Positions 12,757 through 23,173 of a stretch of DNA of 64,000 bases are shown here, in pieces. Below the pieces are notes generated by a model. That model was not told the DNA's origin, ran no database searches, and worked only from the letters and a program-made list of their open reading frames with translations. Numbering within the stretch: the stretch's first letter is position 1; every line of letters begins with the position of its first letter. This stretch comes from Panonychus citri (Eukaryota; Arthropoda; Arachnida; Trombidiformes; Tetranychidae): assembly GCF_014898815.1 (NCBI RefSeq), contig NW_026515549.1, forward strand, positions 744,001 to 808,000. The letters are read 5' to 3'. The translations under genes and the position numbers were made by a program.

Positions 12757-12764
12757 TATATAAA
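12757..12764 (+). promoter_or_regulatory. TATA box of Gly/Met-rich protein gene
   Basis: TATATAAA lies 165 bases before the start codon at 12,929, in a locally less AT-rich stretch. Transcription would start around 12,790. Position and context fit a core promoter for a highly expressed structural gene. Confidence 0.6.
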
Positions 12765-12928
12765 GATGACCATCGAGCGATAATTTCAACATAACAATTT
12801 ATCCTTTCGTTGTGAGTGTCTTCATTTCTGCTCAATTCAATTGTTTACTCAATCGATTCACCGATTTACCATTGGAAACTTTTTGGACTATTCTTGTTTC
12901 GAGTGATTAACTTTGTGTCTCCGTCATC

Positions 12929-13876
12929 ATGAGTCTTGCAAGTCGAGCTCAAACTTTGAGCTTATTCTTTCTCTCCTTAATTGTTATCCAAATGTGCTTA
13001 GTTACTTTCTATGGGTTAGAAGTTGACGCTGGAAAGAAAAAGAAATTAAAAAAATTAGCTGCTCTTCTCCTTCTTCTCAAATCGACGAAAAAACCTAAAT
13101 TCGGAATACTTCCGATTCCATTGCCAATTCCAATTCCGTGAGTATTTGAAGTTCTTGTTTGTCTCGACGATGATCACCATGTTTTCTTAGTGAAGTGAAA
13201 GTTTATCTCTTTGTTTCCATCGTGAAATTTGATTAGTTAATTAACTCATGATTTCTTTTAATTGTTTACTTTTGTTAACAGTCTTGTGATTGATTTGATG
13301 AAAAAGGCTGGAGGAAAATCAATGATGAGTGGGATGATGAACTCGATGATGGGAATGATGGGTAAAGGTGGCGGAGGTGGTGGAGGCCACATGGGTGGTG
13401 GAATGGGAGGCGGAATGGGCGGTGGTATGTCCATGGGAGGAATGGGAGGTGGAATGAGCTCCGGCGGAGGTTGGGGAGGAAATAACATGAACGAGATGAT
13501 GCAAATGATGTCGATGATGGATTCGTATGGCGACATGGGAATGATGATGGACGATGGTGACAGTTGGGGTGGAATGAGTGGAATGGGAGGAGGAATGGGT
13601 GGAGGTTCTTCCTATGGTGGTGGTGGAAACTCATATGGAGGTAATTCCGGTGGTTCAGGTGGAAACTACGGTGGAGCCTCAAACGGCGGTGGTTCCGGAG
13701 GCTATGGAGGTAATAACGGCGGTGGGTCAGGAGCCGGAGGTGGTTGGGGTGGATCAATGAACGGAGGAGGAATGGGTTCAGGTAAGAATCAAATGTCCAC
13801 TTCGGTCAAATTAACTAATCACAATCTAATCTTTCTATCGACTCATTTAGGTGGATATGGTGGTGGAAGAGATTAA
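12929..13876 (+). CDS. Secreted glycine/methionine-rich structural protein
   Basis: Three exons: 12929-13137, 13282-13781, 13851-13876, with phases 2 and 1 agreeing, giving about 244 aa. A clear signal peptide (cleavage near residue 34, after EVDA) is followed by a basic stretch (GKKKKLKKLAAL) and a Pro/Ile segment (PIPLPIPIP). A hydrophobic-basic helix leads into a long low-complexity region of GGG, GGM, MGGGMGGG and later SYGG/NGGGSGG repeats, with Met-rich patches (MMSGMMNSMMGMM). It ends GYGGGRD. Gly-rich secreted arthropod proteins of this sort serve in cuticle, silk or glue; which applies here cannot be decided. No chitin-binding R&R or ChtBD2 motif was seen. Confidence 0.8.
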
Positions 13877-16492
13877 TTGTAAAATTTAATCACAACGCTG
13901 GTTCGTTGATGATCAGTTAATCAATTTAACTTCATCTTTTTTTATGCTGCCATTTTTCAATCAATCTAAATTGTAATCAAATTTAATTACAATCTGATTG
14001 CCTTTCCACAATTGATCATCATTTTTTCATGTAAATTCTCAATCAACTAATTTTGTTTTCCCTTTTAATTGTTGTCATCCCTTAGTGTCTTTCGTCTTAA
14101 TTGTTTCCCCTTAATAATTGTCATCATAATTTACAAATCAATTAACATCCATTCAGATACAAATTAAACCTGAAATCTCAAATTTCTGTTAATCACAATT
14201 AACTAATTGTAACGAAGCTCAAATCATCCCAATTAACTTTTTAATTGTTTAAGCTTCAGTAACAAATCATGTCTTTAAATAAAATCAATGTTTCTTAATT
14301 GCTACTTGGCTTCATTCATTGAAAATCGTGAACAATTAGTTAATTTTACAATTAAATGATAAAAACTTAATTCAATATGGGTGAATATGTTTACTAACTA
14401 ATTAACTTAATCACCTGTAATATAAATTGAATACTTCCTGAACAATAATAATAATTAATCAGGATGTTAGTTGATTAATAGTGAGAATCAAATTAGTGAA
14501 AATTTAGTAAACCAATTTACTACAATCAAAAGTTTTCAATGATTATAATCAAGTGATGATTAACTGTCAAATTGTAAAGTAACAACAAAGTCACGATGTT
14601 AATTGATTGCAATCAAAATCAATCCAAACAATCAAGGTAAGGCCAAGGTTCAAGCCTTAAAATAGACGAAACAATTTAAACTAATCAACTGGCAACAATC
14701 AAATACAATGATTATTATTTAAATTGTTTTAATCGTTGTAAAAATATCATTGATCTAAGGCGATTAAGGGAAATGTTTATTTAATTGTATAATAAATCTT
14801 GAACTTAGTTGATTTTAATGAGTGTCAATTGTATTTTCGTTGATTAATATTAATTGGGATGATTAGTCTTGATTAGATTAATTATCCAATCGTAATGAGG
14901 GTTAATAGTGAACAATGAAAATTAAAAGGTCGACGACATTTAATGTCAATTGGAATCACAGTTGGAGAGGATCGATTAGCCCTCGGGACAAATTCTGACC
15001 AGTGAAAGCGAAAGAAAATATCGAATATTGACCAAAACAATTGCGAAAGAATCAAAACTTGATCCAAGAAGAAATAGAGAAGTGAAAACAGAGACGAATT
15101 GGAGAGAGAGAAAAATGTTCTATGATGTTTAGTCTTTGATTTTCTTTCTTTTTCTTCTTTCGTCTTTGTCGACATGATGGAAGAGAATTTGAAGTTTTAC
15201 TTTTTTTTTTCTTCTTTTCCACCGAAAAACAAGTAAGAGAAAATTGCGAGAAAAACCACTCAACTTGTTTTACTTTTCCTCCTCTCGCTTTTCTCTCTCT
15301 TTCCCACCCACCCCACGAAGAGAAGCCGATGGGAGTTGTTCCTCTGTAATGGACTTTCAAGAGATCGTGTTGGTCTGTGAACTTGCGACTTCATTGGAAA
15401 ATATTTTAGACAATTTTCGCTTTTTCTTTGTTTTCTAATCCAAAGTAAGTGTCCGATCCATTTGTTATTCTTCAAACAATTTACTCTCCACTTCCTCTTC
15501 CAATTGATATAATTAATTTCCATTGTGATTAAGTTATTAATTTATTGCAATTAATTTCTATTCTCTTCATCTCTCTCTCTCTCTCTCTTGCTCTCCCTTT
15601 TCTCTTCTCAGACCTTGGGAAAATCACACGTTGCTCTTGCTCTTTCTTTCTCTTTCTTTTCTTGTCTTTCTTTTTTTCGTGTTGCTTTTTCTCTTTTCCA
15701 ATTTCCCTCTTCTTCTCCTCTCTTATTACAATCTCTCGCTTTCTGCCTTCTCTTCACATCCACTGTAATTTTCTCGACTAAAAGTCTAGTTAATTCTTCA
15801 TTTTATTCTCTATTTGGATTCTCATTTTTTTCCTCTTAATTGTTGTTCTCGATTAACTTTCGATAACAATTAATACACTTGATCAACAACAGTATCTGTT
15901 CATCGACTGTTTACTCAGATTTTTCTTTGTCTTCTTTCTTGATTCTCTTATTTTTTTTTCCTTTTTTGTTTCATTTTCTCGTAGAATCTGCAACAAGTGT
16001 CCATTTCTTTTCTTTTTTGACCCTTACATTTAGTTGGATAATTTCATCATAAATCATCGGGTTTTTTTATTCTTCACTTTTCAATTACCTTGTGTCATCA
16101 TTTGCATGTAATCAATTGAAATACTTTCTAATTAATCCTATTGGTTAACTACATATTAATAGTTCGTGCTACTGAGTTGCCTTCACGTGTTAATCCAATC
16201 GTCATCGGCCTAACTTGATTTCTCTCGTTCAATGTTATAAAGTTATCTCATTTTCTCAACATTAACTCATGTGCCTTTCCAAGTGCTTCTTATATCGTAA
16301 AATCACTTCGTCCTTTTGAACTTTTATTCATATTCTTTTTGGAAACCCCTATGTTAAAGTAATCACTTTTCGTTAATCTGCTTTTACGCCAACTAACATG
16401 AAACAATGAGGTTTTTTTATTCATCCATTTTAATACTTGTTATTTATTTGCTTTGAACAGATTGGTGATTTATAGATAAAGCTAAATTTCAA
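13877..16492. other. Intergenic region and probable 5' leader of second zinc-finger gene
   Basis: No convincing gene. 13,877-14,880 is AT-rich with TTAATTG words. 15,100-16,100 is pyrimidine-rich with CTCT runs (15,560-15,790), like the stretch before copy 1. Shared word acaagtgtccatttcttttc near 15,993. Leader exons may lie here but cannot be placed. Confidence 0.45.
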
Positions 16493-17785
16493 ATGCCGAC
16501 AATGACACCGAAAAGTGCTAAACAAGATATTAAATCTTCAAAGATAATGGAAGACGATCACTGTAGATCATTGGTATGCGATCCGAACGGAATAATTATT
16601 GCTGAGATGGTTTATCGATGTATGATTTGCTTTTATCTCACTGATACTATGGTCGAAGCTCGACAACATTATACTTTAGTTCACATGGATGACGACGAAA
16701 GAGACGCAGATAGACCTTGTGAATCGTTTATGGAAACAGAAGATGCCAACAATAACACGACAAGTGGATTAAATCATAATCACAATCACATTAACCAGTA
16801 CAGTTTAAATGGTAAAAACAGTCGACACAACCATCACAATTCATTGGTACCACAAGTTAACGGACCATATTACAAGAACTACTCGGGAGATGAAGGTTTG
16901 TCACCCGACGATGGAGATAATTATGATCCCTATTCACCATTGGTAACTATGACCGAAGGTCTTGAAGCTACCAATGGAGAGAGTTCACCCAACGGTGTCG
17001 GAGGAAAGAGTGGTTATGTTAATTGTGCTGTATGTGGTGTCACACGTTTCTATTCATGTGTCCAGCGTCGATATGGCCAACTCACTTGTGTTACATGTTA
17101 TAGATATTTTAGAGAATTTTCAGTTAAGCCTAAAAAGTACTCTTGTCCATCTTTGGGTGAATGTCCTCTCAATGTAAGAACCCGATGTCGAGCGTGTTGG
17201 ATTAAAGCTTGTTTGGATGTTTTTTCTATAGACTTGCGGAAACAACTCACCATAAAAGAGTTTCGACCGTTTCGATGTAAACCAGGACCAAAAGAAACAG
17301 GAAATGGATCACATAGCCTCACAGCCGAAACGCTGGCTGATCTCGCTCTACAATCAGCGTCCACTGGACCAACGCCCGAAGGATCTGCCGATTCATCTAA
17401 TGGAGACGCGCCAATGATAATTACTTACAACGCCCGTGGTAATGGGTCATTAGAATTATCTTCCTCCGTCTTGAATAAAGATCTTACCAATGATAATATT
17501 ACGATGAAAAACAACATTATGAACCCGAATTCGTCCAGCAATGGTCACAAAGGTCGTAAACCAGAAAAACAAATTTCGCCGAAAGTTAAACTAACCGGTA
17601 AAAAGGTTTGGTCCTGTGGTAAATGTGCAACTTGTATGGCGGAAGATTGTGGTAAATGTATATACTGTTTGGATAGACCCAAATTTGGTGGGCCGTTCAT
17701 AAAGAAACAGAGGTGCATTAAACGCCGTTGTTTAAACAAAATGAAGAATAAAATTGTCACCGGTCCTCCTCCATTATCTTGTTAA
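16493..17785 (+). CDS. C2H2 / nuclear-receptor-like / CXXC zinc-finger protein, copy 2
   Basis: 430 aa, starting MPTMTPKSAK. It has the same three modules as the copy at 5857: a C2H2-like finger (RCMIC...HYTLVH), an NR-DBD-like C4 finger and a CXXC finger, in the same order and spacing. All zinc-ligand cysteines are kept in both copies. The N terminus and the second linker differ by many substitutions, many of them silent. In contrast, the segment from the acidic/His-rich linker into the C4 finger and the CXXC segment are virtually identical at DNA level. Both genes therefore appear functional, with partial homogenisation. As for copy 1, a nuclear CpG-binding role is inferred from the CXXC family. 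Intronless CDS. Confidence 0.85.
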   Translation: MPTMTPKSAKQDIKSSKIMEDDHCRSLVCDPNGIIIAEMVYRCMICFYLTDTMVEARQHYTLVHMDDDERDADRPCESFMETEDANNNTTSGLNHNHNHINQYSLNGKNSRHNHHNSLVPQVNGPYYKNYSGDEGLSPDDGDNYDPYSPLVTMTEGLEATNGESSPNGVGGKSGYVNCAVCGVTRFYSCVQRRYGQLTCVTCYRYFREFSVKPKKYSCPSLGECPLNVRTRCRACWIKACLDVFSIDLRKQLTIKEFRPFRCKPGPKETGNGSHSLTAETLADLALQSASTGPTPEGSADSSNGDAPMIITYNARGNGSLELSSSVLNKDLTNDNITMKNNIMNPNSSSNGHKGRKPEKQISPKVKLTGKKVWSCGKCATCMAEDCGKCIYCLDRPKFGGPFIKKQRCIKRRCLNKMKNKIVTGPPPLSC

Positions 17786-17858
17786 TTTTAGCATCTGAAG
17801 CACATGTTGTGTCTCATCTCGAATTAGGGAAATAAGCACCATGGGTTTGCTACTACAG

Positions 17859-19337
17859 CTCGAGTCAATTGATGGATCGCGGCGGATTGAATGATCATCG
17901 CATGGAAATTGTCACAATAATATGAACCAATTAATTTAATATTACAAAAAAAACATATAATAATCAAGATACATGTAATGTTCATGATCTCTCCGGATTT
18001 ACTCAATTAACTTTATTTCCAATGGTTGATTAGAGTTACTCTTTTTTATACATATTCATAAATATTTAAACTAAACTATAAAAACACAATTGAAATGAGT
18101 AATTAACTCATGAAACAAAGACGACGAAGCAAAACCACCTTGAATCATCATCATCACAATTAAGAAGAAAAGAAATGCCTTAATTCCTGATTGGAGATCT
18201 CATACTAAACATTGTCACCATTTTCACTATTCAAACGAAGATTGAACTTTTTTCATCATTTCTTCATTTCTTCATGTATGATATAAATTACATTTCATCA
18301 CCAATTCGACCTTTTCTCTCATCATCATCACCAACATCATCATCATCATCATTATTATCCTCATCTTCATCAATTCTACTCTTTTTCCTTTTTCTCTCTC
18401 TCTCGCTCGCTCTTTTCTCTCTGCTCTTCTTCTCGACTTTATAATCAACGCTTATTCCTGATCATCTGCCTCATCATTTGCCTAATCATCCTCATTATCA
18501 TCACTACCACGTTGCTACTGCAGCTTCGAGTATTACAACAGCAGAAACAAAATATCGAGAGAAATGTAATTTCCATCGCAATCGATTCATAATATCAACG
18601 AATCATAATCACAATGAGAGAAGGTAAAAGAAGGAGGTGGAAATTGATGAAACCAATTGAACGCTTGAAACAAATGTAATCAAATGGAAAAAAGAAAACA
18701 AAGAAAAAAAAGAAAAAGAAAAAGAAAAAGGAGAAAAATGAAAAGCAAAGCAAAGCAAAGAAACAAAGTGAAAACATCGAAAGCAATAATTGGCCTTAAA
18801 AGTGTCCTTACGAAAATGAACGAAGAAAAGCAAAGAAACGAAAAAGAATTGCCTTAAATCACCTCAATTCGCCTTATTAATTTGTCGCAACAATGGAAAA
18901 GAAATGATGGTTTCAATTGGCAAGGAATAAACGAGAAAATGAATCGATTACATTTACATTGTGTCTTGTCAATTGAATTAAAGCCCGTGAGAGTTTGGAT
19001 ATTTATTAATCTTGTGGATTAATCATCTGAACGTGTAAACCTTATTTTGATTATTTTTCTTACCTTTTTTAGTGTATTTAAGCAATAACTTGAATTAATT
19101 AATCTCTTGCTCTCCTCCTTTGGTGTTTGCTTTTTCTGGTCCAGTTTTTTATAAGCAAGAAACTAAAACAATTATGTAAATCAATTCTCTCTTTTTCTGT
19201 ACTCCACATATTTCGGGATAATCCTCTTAGAAAACACTATCAAGTAAAATCACTAATCCAATACACTTATAAAATATAAAAAAATTGCAATAAATTCAAT
19301 TCAATTTATTCAAAACAATCGGACGTTTATCAACAAT
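17859..19337. repeat. Duplicated 3'-flank block, copy 2
   Basis: Near-identical to 7302-8777. The match begins 74 bases after the stop codon of copy 2 but 156 bases after that of copy 1, so sequence around the stops has diverged while the distal flank has not. Confidence 0.9.
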
Positions 19338-19349
19338 CAATTGATAAAA

Positions 19350-19975
19350 ATTATTTTGATTGTTGATTAAACAATCAATAGGCAAGTAAAGGACATCAAA
19401 GTTATCAAGATCATGATTAAAATATGATCGTCAAAATTGAGATGATTATAGCGATATAATCATTTCAATCCTAATTTATCAATTGAGATTGAGAATCTTA
19501 ACATTAACTCAAGTCATTGGATTGAAATAAAAACAATCAATGAGAAAATCAGTTGATTGTATTGATTTAATTTACATTTTTAAAGGTAGCCTTGGCAATA
19601 AATGACAAGGTCACAATTTAAATTATCGATTACCTTTCTGTCTTAATCAGTTGGGGCAAAAGTAGATTTGATGGTAATGATGAAAAATGATTAATCAATT
19701 GTAAACATTTTGGCTATCAAGTGAAACTAATCAACTAAATCACTAATAATCAACTTTAGAGATAAATAAATTGAATGATATTGTTGATTGTTACTTGATA
19801 ATATCAATTGTTATGATAATCAATTTAAATTAATAAATTAAACATTAATATAAATCAATAATAATAAACAATTTGAATGAGCGGAAGTTTTTTCATCACA
19901 ACAATAATAATAATCAACTCGCACTGGGATGTTGATTGTTATCTAATAACAGATTCACTGATTTAACTCTAATCA
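19350..19975. repeat. Duplicated distal flank block, copy 2
   Basis: Matches about 10,631-11,253. The homology ends right at the 3' end (stop codon) of the minus-strand gene at 19,976, so one end of the duplicated unit abuts that gene. Confidence 0.8.
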
Positions 19976-20559
19976 TCAATCTTCATCTTCAAATTTAGCC
20001 GTTCGATCCAAACTAGCGATGAAATGAGCTGCATATCGATGTTTCGGTGGCACTACATGTGTTTTCCACATGAAATCGTCCCAATAATCAGGTTTCGCTT
20101 TACCGACATGCTGCAAATAGGCCGTTTCTTGGTCCTAAGAAGAGAAAATTTAAAAGGTGGAATTAGAACCAAATAAACCAAATGTATTAATAACAACATT
20201 TATGTTGGAATTTCAAATAGAAATCAATTCTTACCTTTGTTATGTAAGGTTTGGCTAAGACATTCATTGCTCTTTGGGTGTCTGATAATTCATAGAAAAA
20301 ATCAACTTTATGACCTGTTCGAACTGGCGGAACCCATCGCGTTTTCCTGTGAATAAATTAAATCGAGAATAAACTAAATTAGTGTTGAATTTTCAATAAC
20401 ATAAAAGGAAAACAAGAGGAAAAGATATGAAAATAAAACGAATCATTTCAATTCCGAATTATCAACAATCACTTACCCTGAGGTCAAAGATCCAGGATAC
20501 TTCGGAATATAACCAATAAAGGCTCCTTTCCACTTAGATAAAGAGCCAGTTAATCGCAT
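19976..20559 (-). CDS. Small conserved-looking protein, possibly mitochondrial ribosomal mL63-like
   Basis: Three exons on the minus strand: 20559-20477, 20346-20235, 20134-19976, with good GT/AG sites and phases 2 and 0, giving 117 aa (MRLTGSLSKWKG... to ...FEDED). It is basic and rich in Trp/Tyr/His, with no signal peptide or membrane segment. The segments KPYITKDQE and PPKHRYAAHFIASLD loosely recall mL63 (MRPL57), where a PY-x-T-x-EQ segment and a PPHRF-IAD segment occur in a protein of about 100 residues. This resemblance is weak and from memory. The gene is divergent from FAU/RpS30 with 276 bases between start codons, fitting a shared housekeeping promoter. The gene is well supported; the identity is not. 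Confidence 0.7.
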
Positions 20560-20835
20560 TCTAAACGGATTAATTAAGTTTAAACAATTTACTTTATGTT
20601 AATCTGTTTAGAAAGAGAAATGAAAACAAATAAATTGAGTTGAAAAGTGAGTCGATCATCAGATGTTCTCAGAGCCGTACTGAGGAAACGATCCCTCATT
20701 TCACTCACTTCCTTTTCCTTTACTCTTGAATTTATGTTGAGTTTTTTGCGTTCAACTTGATTTGAATTAAATTTAATTTGATTTTGTGTTTATATCAATT
20801 TAATTTACTGTAATTAAAAGTGAAATTAGGTGACC
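20560..20835. promoter_or_regulatory. Bidirectional housekeeping promoter with TOP-like start
   Basis: The 276-base interval separates the start codons of two divergent genes. A pyrimidine tract, acttccttttcctttac (about 20,708-20,724), resembles the 5' terminal oligopyrimidine start of ribosomal-protein mRNAs, as expected for FAU/RpS30. No TATA box is obvious. Confidence 0.5.
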
Positions 20836-21295
20836 ATGCAAATCTTTATTCGTGGAGAAAGTACCTTCGCCTTCGAAGGAAATAATATTGATGATTTACA
20901 GGTAAGCAGCCCGGTTACTCTTTTTGAAAACATGTTCTATATTTTTCTTCACTTGTCTTACTTTTCTACGCTTTTAGGAACACATTGCCGAGATTGAAGG
21001 TTTACCTATTGAGGATCAAATTCTCTATTGTAATGGTAGAATTATTGATGATTTCAATTGGTGTGAAGTAGCTGATGGTGATGAAATTACAGTTGTTGGT
21101 AGACTTCTCGGTGGTAAAGTACATGGATCTCTTGCTCGTGCTGGTAAAGTTAAAGGTCAAACACCAAAAGTAGAGAAACAAGAGAAAAAGAAGAAAAAGA
21201 CTGGCCGTGCCAAGCGTCGAATGTTGTACAATAAAAGATTCGTAAATGTTGTACAAGGATTTGGTAAAAAGAGAGGACCAAATGCCAACCAATAA
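20836..21295 (+). CDS. RpS30: Ubiquitin-like / ribosomal protein S30 fusion (FAU)
   Basis: Two exons, 20836-20901 and 20978-21295, 127 aa. The N-terminal half is a ubiquitin-like domain (MQIFIRGESTFAFEG..., IEGLPIEDQILYCNGR) ending in GG before KVHGSLARAGKVKGQTPKV. That junction is the usual processing site that releases eS30. The C-terminal half is basic S30 (KKKKKTGRAKRRMLYNKRFVNVVQGFGKKRGPNANQ region), a component of the 40S subunit. Length matches the family. A poly(A) signal AATAAA is at 21,503-21,508. Identification is firm. Confidence 0.97.
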
Positions 21296-21806
21296 GGATT
21301 GTTAATTGTTTAAGGTGCGTATCAGTTGATTTGTTCCAAAGACTTTCTTTGTGAATTCAAAAACTAACTTGTTTTTTTCAATTTTTCAATTTTTGGAACT
21401 ATTGACTGGCACTCACAGATTGGCTTCCATGTTCATTGGCATTCGCATACACAAAACATCAACAAGTTATATAATCTTATTCATTTCTATATTGAACGTA
21501 TAAATAAAAGCGTTTAATTGTCACTAAAATCCACTTAATGTCTCATTCAAATGATTACACGTGAAATCAGATCGCGATTTATTTCTCTACTATTACTGGT
21601 ATAACATTAAATGAGAGAATATCTAACCCAAATGAACAGATTCCACCGAATTTGATGAAAATTCGAAAACAGAGATGGACAGTGAATTTAGAATCATTTC
21701 ATTTCGTTTCATTGAATGATCTTTATTTACAAACCCAAATTGCGAACAATCAGATTGTTCATCAGGTGTTTGGAAAAGCGCGGACCAAATGATTAATAAA
21801 TTTGAT
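21296..21806. other. Convergent 3' ends of FAU and dynein light chain genes
   Basis: Contains the FAU 3' UTR with AATAAA at 21,503-21,508, then unassigned AT-rich sequence forming the 3' side of the minus-strand dynein gene. The frame at 21,623-21,823 on the minus strand has no recognisable product. Confidence 0.6.
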
Positions 21807-22188
21807 TTAAAGAGAAACAGCAAAGATATTTGTCACCGAAAACATGGACTTATTTTCCCATCGAACTGTACAATTGGCGTCGTTCGCTTGGTCCCAATAG
21901 CAGCTCGTTGAAGATTGAAAACCAGCTCCATTTTTCTGTACAATTGTACATGAAGCTAAAAGAATAGAATAAAAGAGAATCAATAATTACAATTCTTTTC
22001 TAAAACTGAGCCTTACCGATGAATTTGAATGGCCATTCACGCGAAACTAAACTCGAAATGATCTCATCGCAAATGGCGGCGGTCCATTGGTCCACTTTGT
22101 TGTGTTGGTAAGATGAACTTCCAATGGTCTTTTCAATTATGTCTTTTGTCATTTCACTGACCAAGTTTTTATCAAATGTTTTGTCCAT
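21807..22188 (-). CDS. DYNLT1: Dynein light chain, Tctex type (DYNLT)
   Basis: Two exons, 22188-22017 and 21955-21807, phase 1, 106 aa. The conserved core is plain: a Lys/Trp-rich first half (KVDQWTAAICDEIISSLV), FKFIASCTIVQKNGAGFQSS, then SCYWDQANDANCTVRWENKSM. This matches the family pattern KY-V-C-I-QKNGAG...S-S-C-WD...DG-C-TVRWENK-M. It is an accessory subunit of cytoplasmic dynein that dimerises and binds intermediate chain and cargo. Length is just below the usual 111-113 residues, from a shorter N terminus. Confidence 0.95.
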
Positions 22189-23173
22189 CTTGTTGTTTGT
22201 ATCAGTAGAATTTGATTGGCTTGACCTTCAAGTAAATTAATGAAATAAACTAATTATTGGATTACCTTTAAAGTGATAAAATGAAAGGTTAAACAATTGA
22301 AGAGTTAAGAAAAGAAAACGTTAAAAGAGTAAAAAAGTAACTTGATAAAAAGAGATTTAAATGAAACTGTTGGGATGAAATGTGTTTACTTCTGAGCACA
22401 TATGATGACTGTGAAGAAATACAATAAAGATTGAGAGTTAATTTCATATAATTAATCAGCACAATTAGTAAACTTGATTAAAACATCAGATTAAAATGAC
22501 AGAACCAAATTTTCATTGAGCCTCATCAGGCAATCAGCTGAGTTTTTATTAGTTACCAAGGAAACCGATTGACAGATTTACTTGTTTGTCAATTTTAAAA
22601 TTAATTTTTAATCTAATTTTAAAATCTGATTATCTATTAATTACTGGATTTTATTTTTGGAAGATTAATTTTAATTGTAAGTTGAGAAGATCAAAAATCA
22701 AATGCTAATCTTAAAATTGATTAAATCATTTAGGGAGTAGTTTGGACTTCGCATTTAACTTGATCTTAATTTTCTTAATACACTTAACCAGATTAACTTT
22801 AAGTTAATTATTAATTTTTCTCATTAATTGTTGTTAATGATCACAGACAATAGTTAATTGTTGTAAATTAAGTAAATAATGTGAGTCCCTCTAGTGAATG
22901 AAAAATTAACAATGATGATGATGAGATGAAACCTGAACCAGAATCAATTGTTTGATCAAATGTTAAGACAACAACATAAGTTTCAATTCATTTAACAAGT
23001 TTCTTGCTTACTAACTGTCAACATGATTAACTAATTGTTGCTAACTTTCATTATCCAATGAGTTTATTTTATTTCCCCAATGAAAGTGACGTTTCACTAT
23101 TAACGGTGTTTATGTTCAATTCAACAATTAACTTGTGATTTCCTCTTGTGACTTTTAATTGCTTCTCGAAAAC
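22189..23173. other. Intergenic, nothing recognised
   Basis: AT-rich, with no coding or RNA signature. It should hold the promoters of the minus-strand dynein gene and the plus-strand SH3BP5-like gene, which are divergent. Confidence 0.5.

Larger units (their letters stand above)
7147..12928. other. Long AT-rich intergenic region with duplicated blocks
   Basis: 5.8 kb without a convincing gene. 7302-8777 and about 10,631-11,253 match sequence downstream of the second zinc-finger gene. 8778-10,630 has no counterpart there and is very AT-rich, dominated by TTAATTG/GATTAA words. A 39-codon Gly/Cys-rich frame at 11,391-11,510 is too short to call. 12,430-12,620 is GATGA-rich. Confidence 0.5.

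Noticed and set aside
13275..13757. 160-codon and 92-codon minus-strand His/Pro-rich frames
   Set aside because: Antisense of Gly/Met-rich repeats; the composition is a simple consequence of the opposite strand.
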